Under the pieces are notes generated by a model that did no database searches, was not told the DNA's origin, and worked only from the letters and a program-made list of their open reading frames with translations. The translations under genes were made by a program, and so were the position numbers. A stretch of 64,000 nt of DNA from Tricholomella constricta (Eukaryota; Basidiomycota; Agaricomycetes; Agaricales; Lyophyllaceae), in NCBI GenBank assembly GCA_013368375.1, contig JAACJP010000001.1, forward strand, positions 2,480,001 to 2,544,000, read 5' to 3'. Positions 49,082 to 60,295 of the stretch are shown here, piece by piece (the first letter of the stretch is position 1; every line of letters starts with the position of its first letter).

Positions 49082-50829
49082 TCAGGGTAAGCGGGTCCAA
49101 CGAAAATGCTGTGACGGGTCCTGGAGTGGGTCTTCAAACAACGCAGAGATGGCTGAAAATATCGATTGCTGAATCCGGGGATTGGGCAGGTTGTCGCGCG
49201 TCTTTACAAAGGCAGCTAAGCCTTGTTCTCGAATGATGTCCGTGGCAGGACCATAGGCATCTGGCATCACGACCCGGAGCGAATTGACTAGGTAGCTGAT
49301 CGCTCCGGCATCGAGAAGAGATTTCTTGTTCGCCGGGCTGCTTCGAGCGACTCGAGTAATGAAGTGGAGGGAGAAGGAGAACTGGTACCGCCACAAGGCG
49401 TCATTGCGTGTCTCGAGGTCTTTTTCCGCATCGGATCTAGGAAGAAGGATGTCAACCTTGGAGCAACTGCTCAGGATGCAGATGCTTACATTGCCCGAGT
49501 GAAGCAGAGAAGAAGCCCCGATAATAGCATGACCTTCCTCTTGTGAGAGCTTCGAGCGAGAAAAACGCGAACGGCCTGATCGTGGGTGACTTGAAAGGTC
49601 AGGGATTTCAACAATTCATTAGGCGGTATCGTTGAGACGCATGGCTGGGCACAGATGTCAGGGCTACGAGGCCAAAAGGTCAGTCAGCGTATATGCAACG
49701 CGGCGAAAAAAATTATTCTCTTACAGAGAGAGACCATTGAAGGGATAATGGTCATCAAAAGTGACATCGCTCTCCGGACCGAGCAACATCACCTTGCGTC
49801 GGACTTGAAAAGGAAAAATCTCCAAAGGCTTTCCGTCTCGAGGAACCGGCCATAAAGTGCAGATAGGATGCTCCGCTACACGTGAGCGATATTCCGGATA
49901 TCCAGCCACATCGAGCAGCGCAGCATTGCAGGCGATATACAGGTTATATGCTTCCTTGTCGAGTATTGCCTTGTCCATTCTCACGAAACCGTAGTAGTGG
50001 CTCAGAGAAAGGAGAACGTCCAAGAAGCCGACATTGAGCACGACGCGGCACGCCCGCGCACTGCTCCGGATTACCTTTGACAGGAAGAGGATCAAGCGCA
50101 GGATGAGTGATTCGTTGTCCCATGCTTGGGCTGCGGTGGCATTTGGCTGCGAAATAGGGGAAGAAAATACACCGCGGAGTGATGGGTTCCTAGTAATATC
50201 AGTTTCTATTCAAACAGCAACACAAAAAAATAGCGCACCACAGGTGAGCGACTTGCGTCAAGATTCCGGACAATAAAATGTGCATCTCGACAGGATGCCA
50301 GCGCGACAGCGCTCCAATCAAATGGCGCGTTTGACCTGTGCCTATCTGCGCGAGAATGAGCGCCAAGATTCTACCGTTGACTTCGTCGCTATACATCCCC
50401 GGCCTGTCATAGAGCGATCAAACTCACCGAACGTAGAGTATGCTACGAAGGAGCGCACCTTGAGAATTCGAGTAGGTCATCGTAAAGTGCGTTGATATGC
50501 CGAATGCGCGAAGCCTCCTCGTCCGTGTGCGGGAAGGTATGTCCAACCGCTGAAAGGCGTCTAGCCATGACAATGCGGCCAAAGCCGCGTAGCGTCGCGA
50601 CACCGAGTGCTTTGAGTGCCTTGCCAGTGAGCGCGCCCGGTCCAGGGACCGTGCTAGTAGAAGAGCAAGTGCCCGATGTCGTCTCGCATTCCGTGGAGGG
50701 GTACGAGGATAGTAAAGACTCCACCGAGAGGTCTGAGGAGGACGTGTCGCTTCGATTTAGTGACATTAGCGATGGGATACGGTCAAGGCAAAAGTCATTA
50801 AGTAGAGGTGGGTCGATTGCATGACTCAT
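49082..50829 (-). CDS. Uncharacterised protein, helical-repeat (ARM-like) appearance
   Basis: A multi-exon minus-strand gene starting MSHAIDPPLLNDFCLDRIPS at 50829. The N-terminal ~75 residues are Ser/Thr-rich. After it come helical segments: LGVATLRGFGRIVMARRL, IRHINALYDDLLEFSR, VNGRILALILAQIGTGQTRH, VVLNVGFLDVLLSLSHYYGF, AYNLYIACNAALLDVAGYPE, ITRVARSSPANKKSLLDAGA, YLVNSLRVVMPDAYGPATDI, ending near ISALFEDPLQ. Motifs such as LLDAGAI and the paired amphipathic helices recall armadillo-type proteins, but I cannot place it in a named family. The last exon's end (stop at 49082) is uncertain. It follows Atg22 on the same strand with about 227 bp between. Role unknown. Confidence 0.6.
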
Positions 50830-51056
50830 TACACCGCCTCTCGAAAGTCATCAGATAGGACGTGGAAGCGCGCAGGCGCCAATCACATGGTGGGCCGGTC
50901 ATTACAATTCTCCACGGGAGTGTTGGGATGGTACGGCAGCATGACCTCCGTATCAAGCAGGGCAAAGATCCCAGGCGTTTGTACAACAATAGAATGGGTT
51001 GAGAAGGTAGTCTTACCGAGGAATCCTTATCGAGAACATATCGGTCGTGACACACG

Positions 51057-53408
51057 TTACAGTTGCTTCTCGAGCCTGGGAACTCCCTCATCTGCCCAAT
51101 CGGCGTGTTCAGCCTCTGCTCGAATGCCCTCAGCCCACGCAACAGCGTCCCTACGTCCCTTGGTCACATCGACTCCGAACCAGATCACCAGCGACGCGCA
51201 AACGCACAGCGCGAAAAGGAAAGGGAAACCTTTCCAATTGTTTCCCGACTTGTCGATGATGGCTTGGATCACGTTGGGTCCGATCATCGAGGACGCGCGG
51301 TTCGAGAGGCCGAAGAGACCGAAGAACTGCGCAGTCGCGCTGAGAAGACGTGGTTAAAGGAGGAACGCGCGGAGACACACCATGTTATCAAATCCGGGAG
51401 GGGTGAGCTCAGCCATCATGGTTTGCGAAAATGCGTAGTATGGCGCCTGGAAGAGTCCGAACACAATGTTGTATGCCCTGTATACGCAGGTCAAAGTGTC
51501 AGCTTCGATTGCAAGAATAGCAAGCTTTGCGCACCAAAATTCCCAAGCATTATGGAACCTGATCATCAGGGTACCGAATTTAGCTGGGACGAATCAAACG
51601 GAATTCAAGGAGATGATACGCACCCAAACTTGTGCGTCCAAATTCCGATCATACCCCAGAGAGGAATCAGAATCGTTACGACATTCGTGACAACAAACTG
51701 CATAGCGGGGTCAACGACGAGTTGCACATGTATAGTTTGAAAAACCAACCATCTTCTTTGTGCTGATCTTGTAGTATCTTTGGACATACCAAAAGCCAAG
51801 AGTGCTCATGGTGGAGGTTATAGCCTGAGCGAGACCCAGGTACGTGTTCTGGAGGAAGCTGAACGAGAATTTGTCGTTCTGGCAGATCGACACCAACGTT
51901 CCGGTAGTGTTCAAGCCCTGGGTAAGAATCGGTCAGCGGGAATTCGTCTATGGGATAGGAGAGATTGCGTACATCGGCGAGAAGGAAAAAGGCGAAGAGG
52001 TAGATGAAGGTGTAAGGCAGCTTCTTGTACTGCTTCGTCGCTTTCCAAATCTAAGATGATAATTGATAATGGTTGGCATCCGAAATATCGAAGCCTACCT
52101 GTTTCCATCCAATTGTCAGATAGCTCTCCCCTTTGGGAACAGGAGGGCCAGGACGAGGTTGTTGGAAGATGACTGGTAAGGTCAGTAAAATTAAAGATCT
52201 CAGGACCAAAGGGTGCTCACACCACCAGATCCCCACGATCACCCAGTATCCGTTGGTTCTGAAGTGCAGGTGGGTTGATTGTCACTTGAAGGCATCTGTG
52301 GGACTTACAAGACAAGCGTGTAGTTGTCGACTCGGGGATCCTTCGCCAACGGAAGAAGAATCGACAAGTTGAGGCAGAGCGTGACGATGTAACCGATATT
52401 ACTGTGCGTCTATGACACTGATGAGACGAATAACAATGATGTTGTCGAGAAACTTACAGTACTGATATTACTGATGCGATTCTTCTCCAGGCTCTCCTCC
52501 CTTTCAAAATCCTCCCTTGTCGTTTCCCCGGCCTCGTATTTCTCTCGTATTGCGCGAGCGTGAGGCGTATTGCGGGCGAGACGTGGGAATGCCGCGGCAT
52601 AAAAGACTAGTGTAGCACCGTAACTAATGAATCCAGTCATGTACAGAGCCATGGACACAGGCCACCTTGACGGGTCTGGACAAGGGGCACGCATGAACAA
52701 TGAGAATTGCGTGCGGCGTCTCAACGTACGGGTAAGGCTCATGCTTGCGAACTGGGCTGCCCAGCAGATGCAGGTAATGACGAAAAGCAGCCAGCGACCA
52801 AAAGTGCCGTAATCGGCGGCTGAGCCGATCGTAGTGAAAATCATGGTCATGACCTATGACGCAAATCAGGCCGTAGGCGAGAAAACGAAAGAACCTAGGG
52901 CGTACGGCGAAGCTGACTCCGTTCGCGATTAGGACAACGCTTGATACAGCTTTGGTACCGCCTGCCCAGGGAACGACGCATTGTCCAGACGCGTCTGCTG
53001 CACTGCATGACGAGCCGGGACCTTTAATAGGGTCGAACCCAGCAGCAAAGACCAAAGACTGGAAAAGTGTCATCGAGAACCCATTCGGGCCAACTCCCTG
53101 AATGTGGATAAATCAGTACCGTCCGCCTAGAAAATTTGGCGAGATCTAACATTGTCACCGTTGTAGTACACTATCGTTCATTCAGCTACACGAAAGAGAA
53201 ACCAGAGTGTGGCGTACTTACTGTAATAACTCCACAATTCACGCCTGGTAACGACCGGTTCATTCTTGTTGATGGATGATACAAATGCCGGTGACGAGGC
53301 CTTGGGTTGAGGACTCGGAGAGCCTTCGACACTTCCTCCTGAGTCGCTACCCTTGGCTGACACGTCATGCACAGTGGGAGATATCTCAGGCGCCGGGTAC
53401 CAAGACAT
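51057..53408 (-). CDS. atg22: Autophagy-related protein 22 (vacuolar amino-acid effluxer, MFS)
   Basis: Multi-exon minus-strand gene. Atg22 sits in the vacuole membrane and exports amino acids released by autophagy. Seen: MSWYPAPEISPTVHDVSAKG, NEPVVTRRELWSYY, an intron-split segment continuing GVGPNGFSMTLFQSLVFAAG and FDPIKGPGSSC, KAVSSVVLIANGVSFAV, MIFTTIGSAADYGTFGRW, LLFVITCICWAAQFASMSL, YMTGFISYGATLVFYAAAFP, RNTPHARAIREKYEAGE, IGWKQV, and the family end SMIGPNVIQAIIDKSGNNWK, GFPFLFALCVCASLVIWFGV, DVTKGRRDAVAWAE. The Asn-rich NGV/GPNG start and the KGRRDAVAW end are typical. Start chosen at the ATG giving MSWYP (53408); an upstream in-frame ATG exists at 53450. Stop after VPRLEKQL. Confidence 0.88.
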
Positions 53409-53450
53409 GGTAGCCCTCGTCACAGTAGACCGAGAGCCGCACAGGGGCAT

Positions 53451-53913
53451 TCATCGTGGAAGCCAATCCTTTTGAGCTTCTTTGGAAGGTGCGATGCATA
53501 GTCCTATCGCAGCCCACGAGTTTCGGGTTCCGGGGCGACCGTGCGGCATGTGTCGTGGGCATGACTGACGTGTCTGTGAGCCACGGGATCGCTTTCAATG
53601 GGAGCATCAGGAAATAGAGTGAGGTAGATCGCACAATGAATGGAGATAAGCCGAAATAAGCGAAATAAGCAAATCAACTGACCAACGACCAGTCTTCAAT
53701 TTGTTCGACATCAACCACCCAATTTCTCACAACTTCGTCTGACAGTCTATAGTATTGGCCTATAGATGGCTGACACGCGCTTCAAGACGCCTCTTCAGCT
53801 TCAACTTCAACCCCAATCACCAGCTTTGTGCCCACCATTGCGAGGTGACGAGGTGGGCAGCCCATTCATTTAACTTATCTTTGAACATTAACTGACTGGC
53901 ATTCAGCGATACC
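53451..53913. other. Divergent promoter region (Atg22 / amidase)
   Basis: Separates two divergent genes. Short frames only. A near-direct repeat (AAGCCGAAATAAGCGAAATAAGC at 53648-53670, CGAAATAAG twice) is the only pattern noted. Confidence 0.45.
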
Positions 53914-55973
53914 ATGCGAGCGTATCTTAGGAACATTTCACAGCGCCTGGCTGTTATTTCACTGGCCTGTGTTCTTGTCGCAGCAACCGCCGTGGTCGTA
54001 GACATAGATGCTTCTGGGACGATTCTCCGGTTACACGATGGGCTCCCATACTACATCCCCCACCTCCCACTCATGACTGTGGACCCCAACAAGCATTCTG
54101 GGCTACTTGCAGGCTTCACACCAGTCACCAGTCTTCGCGCTGCGTACTCACCCATAACGAAAGCCTATCTGGAATCCCAGCTCACGATGTATCGAACCAT
54201 CGACGATGTCTGGTCAGATCAGTTCCTTGAAGCATTGTTCATCACGTACGATGGGCAGTCCACTGGTTTCTTCGACGACGATGCGGAAAAATGGCTCGAG
54301 TCCATCGGCCTCACGCACCTCTACGTCTCCAACAACATTCGTTACCCAATCCTCAAGACTCTCCGCGTCTCACAGCTCACTACTGGACCGTCAGCGGGTC
54401 CATATATCACGACACCGTCGCATACATCCGGACACCTGGATCTCCACAGTGTATACCGTCTCCACAAGGACGACTACGAAACCTTTCTCTACGGTGTCAT
54501 TCCAAACCCCGATGGGGGCTGGACTCAGACGAACATCGTCTTGGAAGGTTCTGATGTCCAATATATCCCTGTTCCATCGCGCGTATCGCTCTTGACCAAA
54601 GCTCTGCCCCTTTCCGGCACCCGTTTTGGTTTGAAGGACATCTTCGATGCGCAAGGTGTGCCGACGGGCGCAGGGTCCCTTGCATACGCTCGCGTCCACC
54701 CGTCTGCAGATGAAAACGCCCCGTCCCTCCAGCGCCTCCTCGATCTAGGTGCCATGATGGTTGGCAAGACGCGAACGTCGCAGTTTGCGCACGGCGCCGC
54801 CCCTTGGGAGTACCTTGACATCCCGTACTCGTGGAATCCTCGCGGAGACGGCCACCTCACAGCGTCAGCCTCGAGCTCGGGAAGCGCTTGTGCAATTGCG
54901 GGGTATGAATGGCTTGAGTTTACTGTTGGTAGCGACACGCGGGGTAGTGTCAGGAAACCAGCGGCTCATGTTGGCGCATACGGTATGAGGCCAAGCCATG
55001 GAAGCCTAGATCTGACGGGCGTTGTCACACTCTCGGAGGAGATGGACACGGCGGGCTTCTTCTCCCGGGACCCACAACTGTTCGCAGAGATCGGCCGTAC
55101 ATGGTAGAATCTTTCATGCCCGCATCATGCCTATTGCTGACCACAATACCCAGGTACCTGGAGTCTCCTGTAAAGGTCAAAAGGACGACCATCAGATTCC
55201 CAAGGAAACTCCTGTACCCGACCGAACATTTCCCCGTGCAGAACCCCGCTGCTCAAGTCCTCTACGACAATTTTGCCGCTGCCCTTCAGAAGCACTTCAA
55301 GATCACCAAGGTCCCTCTCAACTTCACCGAGGCCCTCCTCCCACACTTCCCCGACGGCGACTTCTCCGAGTTCCACCGCGCCTCCAACACGCTGGTCGAG
55401 TACCGCTCCTGGGTGTCCGTCGGCAAACCCCTCGTCGAGAAGCACGAGCAGCTTTTCGGGGGCGAAACCCCCAAATTCGACCCGCGCTCAAAGCAGATGT
55501 TCGCGCGCGCCGCCTCCCTCACCGAAGACGACTTTGCCGCCGCCGTCAGCCTGCGCCGCGCCTTCAGCGACTTTGTCGCCGCAGACGTGCTCAAAATAGA
55601 CACAAAGTCGTGCTCGGACGCGATATTCATGTACGACGCGGGCACGGGCGGCATTCCGTCTTACCGCGCCGAGGACTACAATGCCATGCTCCCGCCGACG
55701 CAGTCGCTGCTCATGGCACCACCCGCGGTGGGCGGGGCGGCCCCGTTGAATTTCTATACGGCTGTGGGCTCGATGGCGGGACTCCCGGAGGTCACGGTGC
55801 CGCTGGGCCAGGTGGAGTATTTTAGCCAGGTCAGTCAGCAGGTGGAGATGCTGCCTGTTGCGGTGCAGCTGGTTGCGCACCGGGGGTGTGATGAGATTTT
55901 GCTTGACCTTGTGAAGAAGTTGGGGGTAAAGGGTGTGCTTGGGGCTGTTAAGACGGGAAAGGAAACTTTTTAA
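53914..55973 (+). CDS. Amidase-signature family hydrolase
   Basis: Exons 53914-55103 and 55154-55973 give 669 aa. Amidase-signature enzymes cleave C-N amide bonds with a Ser-cisSer-Lys triad. Here Lys241 (RFGLKDIF), the Ser320-322 cluster (SASSSGSACAIAG) and nucleophile Ser345 in GSDTRGSVRKPA can be assigned by position. The usual DTGGS is DTRGS, an Arg in place of the first Gly. A hydrophobic segment at residues about 12-31 (LAVISLACVLVAATAVVVDI) is either a signal peptide or a membrane anchor. About 200 residues before the amidase core and a long C-terminal part (FHRASNTLVEYRSWVSVGKP and onward to VAVQLVAHRGCDEILLD) match fungal homologs in general shape. The intron rejoins RTW|YLES in frame. 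A small inverted relic of this gene's 3' part lies between the GST genes. Confidence 0.85.
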
Positions 55974-56080
55974 TCATCGAGAGAACATGGTACACTTTTT
56001 TTTATTTATTTTAACATAGGCGTACAACAGAAGAGAGAGTAGCTAAGTACAGAATACAGTTTGAAAGTTGAAGCCTACGT
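55974..56080. other. Short convergent spacer
   Basis: T-rich 3' flanks of amidase and GST1, only about 107 bp between stop codons, so transcripts probably overlap. Confidence 0.5.
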
Positions 56081-57338
56081 TCAGGGAAGGCCGCGCCCAA
56101 AATTGATGGCATTCGCGACCTGGCTCGTGTTGAGTCGGTTGAAGGCGTAGCTGTAAAGGAATATGTTCGAGGCCTACATCAGCTTGGATCCCACTCACCG
56201 TGCATAACTATCAATGTATAAATCTTCGGTACTGCAAGTTGCCTTGAACACAGGGTGGTTGAACAGCTTCTCAATATAAGCCTCAAATTTCGTTCCTTTG
56301 GGGAGCTCGAAGCCTCGGTAATGCTTCAACGCATTGCTAGCCCTGAAAATCCCTGCAAAAAAGAAAAGGAAAAAAAAAAAAAAAAACATCAAACAAACGT
56401 CGTGCAAATCAGCCAGCTCTGAATGGTGCTTACACGGCCCCGCCATGGCGTCCGCATATCCGAGATCGCCGCCTTCGACCCAGAGTCCCAGCCCATGTGC
56501 CAATGCCCTCTTCTCACCCTCGCCGGCCGCACCCTCCCCGCCCAAGATCTCACGCTCCGCACGCTCGAACAGGGCAACGAGGCCCTCTAAAGCGGCGTGG
56601 AACTCCTTGCCGCCTTCAATCTGGGCATCCTCGGTCTGCGCTTGGAGATAGCGGTAGAACGCGGGGACGAGGGCGCGATTTACATGGTCGCATTGGAGGC
56701 GGACGAGCGCACGGGCGTCTGTTCAAAAGAAATGAGCATGCGAGAATGAACATGAAAGCAAGATGAATTTGACATGGGTGGGCGATGGAGGGAAGGAGGC
56801 TCCGCTTCGTTGTCGTGGCTGCTAGACTGGGAAGCATGGGATTATGTCGCTGCGCATGTGCGACGAATGGGGTGTTTGAAGACGCACTCTTCGAGGTACT
56901 CGAGAATGACCGTGCTTTCGTTGAGGGCTCTCGGTGGATTGAAGGTGTGTAGCTTTAGTCCTGGCACGAGGCCTTTCGGTGATACCTCCAGCAGGTCTTT
57001 CGGTTTCTTGTATGGATCCACCTCATCTAGTAAATCACGGCCACAGTGAGACGGGCGCCAACGAAACACACATAATGAGACGTACAGTACTAGTAGTACA
57101 AGAGATCTATCAGCTTTCAATGGACGATCGAGGAGATGCACAGAGAACGAACTTTATACGGTATCCCAAGGAACTCAAACGCGACCCATACCCGCTGCAC
57201 GAATGGACAGAAACAGCTTCCAAAGAGTGTGATGTCTTGGGGCTGTTGATGTTGTTGAACGGTTTCGAGGGCTACCCCAGTGCATTCGTTACGGTAGTGC
57301 TTTCCGGAATCGTCAGAGTTTGAAGGAGCAGATGACAT
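56081..57338 (-). CDS. Glutathione S-transferase, omega-like, copy 1
   Basis: Minus-strand multi-exon gene from MSSAPSNSDDSGKHYR (57338) to ...ANAINFGRGLP (stop 56081). Omega-type GSTs use an active-site Cys for thiol transfer and deglutathionylation; they are much expanded in wood-decay fungi. Seen: DITLFGSCFCPFVQRVWVAF (CPF motif, catalytic Cys), YEVDPYKKPKDLLEVSPKGL with the following VPGLKLHTFNPPRALNESTV (GSH-binding VPxL and E-S-T), ILEYLEE, DARALVRLQCDHVNRAFVPA, GLWVEGGDLGYADAMAGP, then FRASNALKHYRGFELP and LYIDSYA, ending YAFNRLNTSQVANAIN. The intron near 56360 holds a poly-A run. An upstream in-frame ATG at 57371 exists; the chosen one matches the start of copy 2. Glutathione-conjugate substrates unknown. 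Confidence 0.85.
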
Positions 57339-58054
57339 ACTGGTCGTAGCAATGAAAGGACTCGGAGTCACGATGATGAGGCTTATAAATTTGGACTGGC
57401 AAATAAGGACAGGCCTATTGCCAGACCCAATAAAGATCCAATACCAGTACCGTCAATCGCAGTGTACATATTGGAAAACCAGTAAAGGTTGAGGAGGCCC
57501 AGACGCCACAGATGCTGCAACTTGAAATACTTAGGTACAGAAAATTGTATATGCACATACAAAGGCTATTACAAGGACATACTAAGGAGTGTGGTGTGCA
57601 AGTGCAACAGAAAATCAACAATAACAAGGAAGATGAACATCATGAGATGAATACTTACCATACGCCTTCAAGCGCACTGTCAAGGAGAGTGTACCATTCA
57701 GAGTGCCCACATCAAGTAACCGCGCGCGGAGTGCGAATAGACACAAGAATAAGATAGCTGGAAGTGAAGTGAGAGGAGTGTATGGAAAATAAAGGAGCGA
57801 CAGATAAGAAAAAATCCTTGGTGGTCGTGACACCCGTGAATCGCCTTTCACGCTTGAATATCGAGTCCGAGCATGACTTGGTGTCAATTCTTGAGGAGTC
57901 CGCGGAAGGCGTGGCGCAGACGGAGGGCGCGGCGAAGCGGGCAAGGAACCTTTCTGACCACTAGTAGTGAAGAGAGATTGTACACTTTCATTTTCTTACA
58001 TATGCGTACAACAAAACACCAAGTACAGAATTATACATAAGCCGCGTTTGACAT
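57339..58054. repeat. Spacer between the GST copies, shared with the spacer of copy 2
   Basis: About 57520-57610 is similar to 59955-60035 (CTTGAAATACTTAGGTACAG versus CTTGAAGTACTTAAGTACAG, and GGAGTGTGGTG in both), so the duplicated unit includes the 5' flank of each GST. The right part carries the amidase relic listed separately and a short match to 60220-60300. Confidence 0.65.
57855..57922 (-). pseudogene. Inverted relic of the amidase 3' region
   Basis: The reverse complement reads like amidase positions about 55546-55627: the phrases coding LRRAF and the codons around TKSCSDAIF can still be followed (GCGCCACGCCTTCCGCGGAC against GCGCCGCGCCTTCAGCGACT, and CACCAAGTCATGCTCGGACT against CACAAAGTCGTGCTCGGACG). 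It has indels and a stop and is only about 70 bp, so it cannot be a gene. Confidence 0.6.
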
Positions 58055-59436
58055 TCAAGGAAGGCCACGCCCCGACTTGATAGCATCCGAGATCTGGCTC
58101 TTCAATCGGTTGAACGCGTAGCTGTAAAGCAATCATATACTAATTAATACGGCCAAAGTCTACATAGTCAGTTTTGGGATCCCAAACTCACCGTTCATAA
58201 AAATCAATGTACAACTCTTCATTGCTACAAGTCGCCTTGAACGCCGGGTGATTGAACAGCCTTTCAGTATACGCCTCGAATTTCGCTCCTTTGGGGAGCT
58301 CAAAGCCTCTGTAATGCTTCAACGCATTGCTCGCCCTGAAGATCCCTAGCAAATCGAATAAAAATAAAAAATCAGACAAATCAAATCGTTGTGCATATCA
58401 GCAAGTGATTGCTTACACGGCCCCACCATGACGTCCGCATACTCCAGATCGCCCCCCTCCACCCACAGCCCCAGCCCCAGCCCCTGCCCCTGCCCGCTCT
58501 GTGCCACTGCCTTCTTCTCGCCCCCGGCCCCGGTCCCGCCCCCGCCCAAGACCTCACGCTCCGCACGCTCAAACAGGGCAACGAGGCCCTCCAGCGCGGC
58601 ATAAAACTCCTCTTCGCATTCCATCTGCTGATCCAAGGTCTGTGCTTGGAGGTAGCGGAAGAAGGCGGGGACGAGGGCGCGGTTTACGTGGTCGCATTGC
58701 AGACGCACGAGCGCGCGGGCGTCTGTGGCGGCGTTTCATTAAACAGTCCGTGAGCGTGCGAGAATGGAGATGGGGAATTTGAAGTGAAAGGGATTTACAG
58801 GGGTTGGTGATGGGGGGAAGGAGGCTGCGCTTCGTTGTCGTGGCTGCTAGACTGTCAGAAGCATGGAATTATTATACGTATATGTCGCGCAGCGATGACT
58901 GTCAATGGGCTGTATGAAGACGCACTCTTCGAGGTATTCAAGGATGACCGTGCTCTCATTGAGCGCTCTCGGTGAATCAAAGTTGTTTAGCTTCAGTCCC
59001 GGCACGAGGCCCTTCGGCGATACCTCCAGCAGCTCTTTCGGTTTGTCACTGTACGGATCCACCTCGTCTGGATTACAGCCATCGCAATCGCGATCCGGGT
59101 CAGACGCGGGCCAGACAACGAAACACACAACGAGACGTACAGTACTAGTCAAACATGAAAAGAAAAAGTATAATCAGCCCCTTTTCATCTATATATGGTA
59201 TGGATGATCTCTGAGGAGAAGCACAGATAACAGACTTTATAGGGTATCCCAAGAACTTCAAGCGCAACCCACACCCTTTGCGAAAACGGACAGAAGCAGC
59301 TTGCAAAGAGCGTGAGGTCCTGTGGCTCTTGACGTCCTTGGGAAGTTTCGAGGGCAGCCCCAGAGCATTCGTAATGGTACTGCTTTCCAGAATCGGCGCC
59401 GCCTGTCTTCGCAGGAGAAGGAGATGCAGATGCCAT
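58055..59436 (-). CDS. Glutathione S-transferase, omega-like, copy 2
   Basis: Minus-strand tandem paralog of the GST at 56081, from MASASPSPAKTGGADSG (59436) to ...IKSGRGLP (stop 58055). Seen: DLTLFASCFCPFSQRVWVAL (CPF catalytic-Cys motif), YDEVDPYSDKPKELLEVSPK, GLVPGLKLNNFDSPRALNES, TVILEYLEE, DARALVRLQCDHVNRALVPA, ALEGLVALFERAEREVLGGG, GLWVEGGDLEYADVMVGP, GIFRASNALKHYRGFELPKG, NHPAFKATCSNEELYIDFYE, and last exon YAFNRLKSQISDAIKS. Intron positions match copy 1. A Gly/Gln-rich insertion (GQGQGLGLGL) before the GLWVEGG segment is longer than in copy 1. Both copies look intact, so they may have taken different substrates or expression. Confidence 0.85.
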
Positions 59437-60295
59437 ACTGGTCGTGAATCGTGATCGATGGAGAGATGATGCGGCTTATCGTAAGGTCGATTTCAAGTTA
59501 TGATCAAGCTTATATATCTCTGAATCAGACTGGTGGTTCTTCCGGACAAATCAGGACGTCGGGACCTATCGGAGCCTCCAGGAAGTGTCAATGGCAAGAT
59601 AGATCCCAATTTTAATTGACATAGAAGAGTCGCGTCAAATCAGGATGGGCCTATTGGTGCCCCCAAGGAGTGACGAGATAGATCCAGTTCCCATAGTCTA
59701 AGTACCACAGTCGCGTCAATGATAACTTCAAGAAGCGCAGGATCCAGATGTGCGGCGCGACAGAGGCGCCAGGAGCGTGATGATCTCGGTATCCCGACGA
59801 CGATCCGAGTCAAGCTGAGCGTCACGGTCAAGCACGACTCGGACACGTGCAAAACTGTTGAGACGAAGCGCAAGGCCAAGACTGGACCGACCAGACGTAA
59901 AACAGGTAAAAGTTGACATAGCCCGTGGACGCCTAGTTGCATATGGTCCAACTTGAAGTACTTAAGTACAGAGTCACGGTGTACATTTAATTGTATATGC
60001 AAGAGTTACACGACTAAGGAGTGTGGTGCGGGACGGTAAAATCAATGACAATAAGGAGCGTGATGGGAGTCAGATACTGTGTAAGGAGAGTGGGGGGATT
60101 CAGGATAGACGAATCAAGTAGCTTATCAAGACAGAAACAGTAGCACAAGATGCACAGAATGGCGAATAGATAAACAAACACCAAGAAGAAACATAAGATA
60201 GATAGGTGAATTGCGAAGCGATAGGGAGAAAAAAAAAAGACAGAGAAGAAAAAGGGAAATCATTAGTGGTCATGTATGTCATCGTGAACCGCCGT
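59437..60295. other. Spacer upstream of GST copy 2, with relic gene and duplicated flank
   Basis: No intact gene. It holds the relic at 59719-59880 and the sequence shared with the other GST spacer (59955-60035). A purine-rich run at 60226-60260 lies near the 3' end of the next gene. Confidence 0.5.
59719..59880 (+). pseudogene. Relic copy of the gene at the right edge (63609)
   Basis: Plus-strand text corresponds to about 63733-63897: FKKRRIQMC against FKERGIQMF, ERDDLGIPT against ERDGLGIPT, and KHDSDTCKTVETKRK against KHNTDTCKTETKRKR. The phrases fall in different frames and the start is missing, so the copy is broken. Confidence 0.7.
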
